This document shows positions 4,565 through 5,358 of a DNA stretch of 5,358 bases, one piece after another (the stretch's first letter is position 1; every line of letters starts with the position of its first letter). The notes beneath the pieces are model-generated. The model did not search any database, was not told where the DNA came from, and saw only the letters and a program-made list of their open reading frames with translations. The position numbers and the translations under genes are program-made. The DNA is from CAZADH01 sp964483805 (GTDB taxonomy: Bacteria; Muiribacteriota; Ozemobacteria; Ozemobacterales; Ozemobacteraceae). The stretch is taken from the NCBI GenBank assembly GCA_964483805.1, contig CAZADH010000364.1, positions 1-5,358 on the forward strand, written 5' to 3'.

Positions 4565-5358
4565 ATGCCTGATCGCCAGGGACGCAGCAAGACCGAGCGA
4601 CCGCTGCCGGTGCTGCGGCGGCTCGATGAACCACCGGCGGCCGACGGGCCGAGCCTGCCGGCGACTGACTCGCCGCAGGGTGGGGCGGGACAAGAGCAGC
4701 CAGCCGCCGCGGACCACACGGGCGATGAAGACATACGTTGTATTTCTGACTTCCTGGGCGCCGAGAACACGCCAGCCGGTGACGGTGCCGGCCCGACCAA
4801 CCCTGCTGCCCCAGAAGAAACTGGCCCCGGGCCGGGGCCCACGCCGGACCCCGTCGCGCTTGCCCGTTTTCTCGACAATCCGCCCACTGCCCTGGGTTTC
4901 TCACCCTTGCGCCCACTGCGGTTCACCGATGCCGCTCTCGCCGCACTCGGGTGGGCCAGAAACGCGGAAGGGGAGCGGGTTTTGGGGTATCTGCTCGCCA
5001 AGGGTATGGGGTTCCCTTCGGTGCCGTTGGCCTTTGCGGCCCGGCCGGGTCTCGGTGAGATCGCCAAGACGTTCGCGCAGCATCTGACCCACCTGGGGCT
5101 CAATGTCTTTCTGCCCGCCGACCTCACCCCTGTGCCGATCGCGGCGTTGTCGATCACCATGGTCGCACGGCGGTTGCCGGTGGGGTTGTATCTCGATCGG
5201 CCCGACAATCAAGAGTTGTCGTTACTCGTGCTCGGCAGCCACGGGGGCGCGGTCTACAACCGCGACGTCGAGAGCCTGACGCCGGGCGAACCCCTCGACA
5301 AGAACGGGGGCATCGGCGAGATTGCCGTGGCCGACGCGTCAGCCGAGCGGTACGACGG
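4565..5358 (+). CDS. Phosphohexomutase-like protein with disordered N-terminus, partial (3' end beyond the window)
   Basis: An open frame begins at ATG 4565, 8 bp after the ROK kinase stop, and runs without a stop to the window end (264 residues seen). Residues 1 to about 100 are rich in Pro, Ala, Gly, Asp and Glu and are probably disordered. From about 110 the pattern resembles domain I of alpha-D-phosphohexomutases (phosphoglucomutase/phosphomannomutase): LRFTDAALAALGWA (118-131), a strand and helix VPLAFAARPGLGEIAKTFAQ (153-172), HLGLNVFLPADLTPVPIAAL (176-195) in place of the usual GxxV...TPxxxF, then PVGLYL (205-210) and LLVLGSHGG (220-228) in place of the usual IKVxGPDGG. The phosphoserine loop TASHNP aligns with LDRPDN (210-215), so the catalytic serine seems to be Arg212 and the following Asn-Gly is also absent. 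The kinase next door supports a sugar-phosphate role. Domains II-IV, including the metal loop DGDGD and the phosphate-binding loop, would lie beyond the window. No strong ribosome site is seen, so translational coupling to the kinase gene is plausible. Being a coding gene is fairly sure; the family is a motif-level inference. Confidence 0.6.
   Translation, partial: MPDRQGRSKTERPLPVLRRLDEPPAADGPSLPATDSPQGGAGQEQPAAADHTGDEDIRCISDFLGAENTPAGDGAGPTNPAAPEETGPGPGPTPDPVALARFLDNPPTALGFSPLRPLRFTDAALAALGWARNAEGERVLGYLLAKGMGFPSVPLAFAARPGLGEIAKTFAQHLTHLGLNVFLPADLTPVPIAALSITMVARRLPVGLYLDRPDNQELSLLVLGSHGGAVYNRDVESLTPGEPLDKNGGIGEIAVADASAERYD

Noticed and set aside
4411..5208. Minus-strand frame (265 codons) opposite the mutase-like gene
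   Set aside because: Low-complexity Ser/Arg/Pro/Gly product without motifs or ribosome site. The plus frame from 4565 is open to the window end, abuts the kinase gene and has a mutase-like pattern.

Overview
This is a GC-rich bacterial window, gene-dense, with Shine-Dalgarno sites and sigma70-type promoters. It holds five protein genes in two divergent units that share one short promoter region (about 2335-2444). I cannot fix the phylum. Codon usage, exported proteins with Sec-type signal peptides and the gene order fit a GC-rich, probably Gram-negative environmental bacterium. I see no tRNA, rRNA, CRISPR array, insertion sequence or phage gene.

Left unit (minus strand, read from 2334 down to 78): an exported SH3b plus NlpC/P60 protein, probably a peptidoglycan peptidase, followed 34 bp later by an exported protein of beta-propeller (NHL-like) character and unknown function. 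The two probably form a cell-envelope operon. The 77 bases beyond the second gene hold only a weak hairpin.

Right unit (plus strand, from 2445): moaA, the radical-SAM GTP 3',8-cyclase of molybdenum cofactor synthesis, without other moa genes beside it here; then a ROK-family sugar kinase (probably glucokinase); then, 8 bp later, an open gene cut by the window end. That last gene begins with about 100 disordered residues and continues into a region that reads like domain I of an alpha-D-phosphohexomutase (phosphoglucomutase/phosphomannomutase), but the catalytic TASHNP serine loop appears to be replaced. A kinase making sugar 6-phosphate next to a mutase-like protein suggests a sugar-phosphate or glycogen role, with the second partner possibly non-catalytic.

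Regulation: the two units start from tightly overlapping divergent promoters. The leftward one has consensus -35 (TTGACA) and -10 (TATAAT) hexamers 18 bp apart, with its -35 lying over the moaA start codon. The rightward one is TTGAAA-N17-TATATT. A perfect 8-bp inverted repeat just upstream of the sugar kinase gene is a candidate operator or leader hairpin. The most interesting items are the mutase-like protein with the lost serine, the interlocked promoters and this palindrome.
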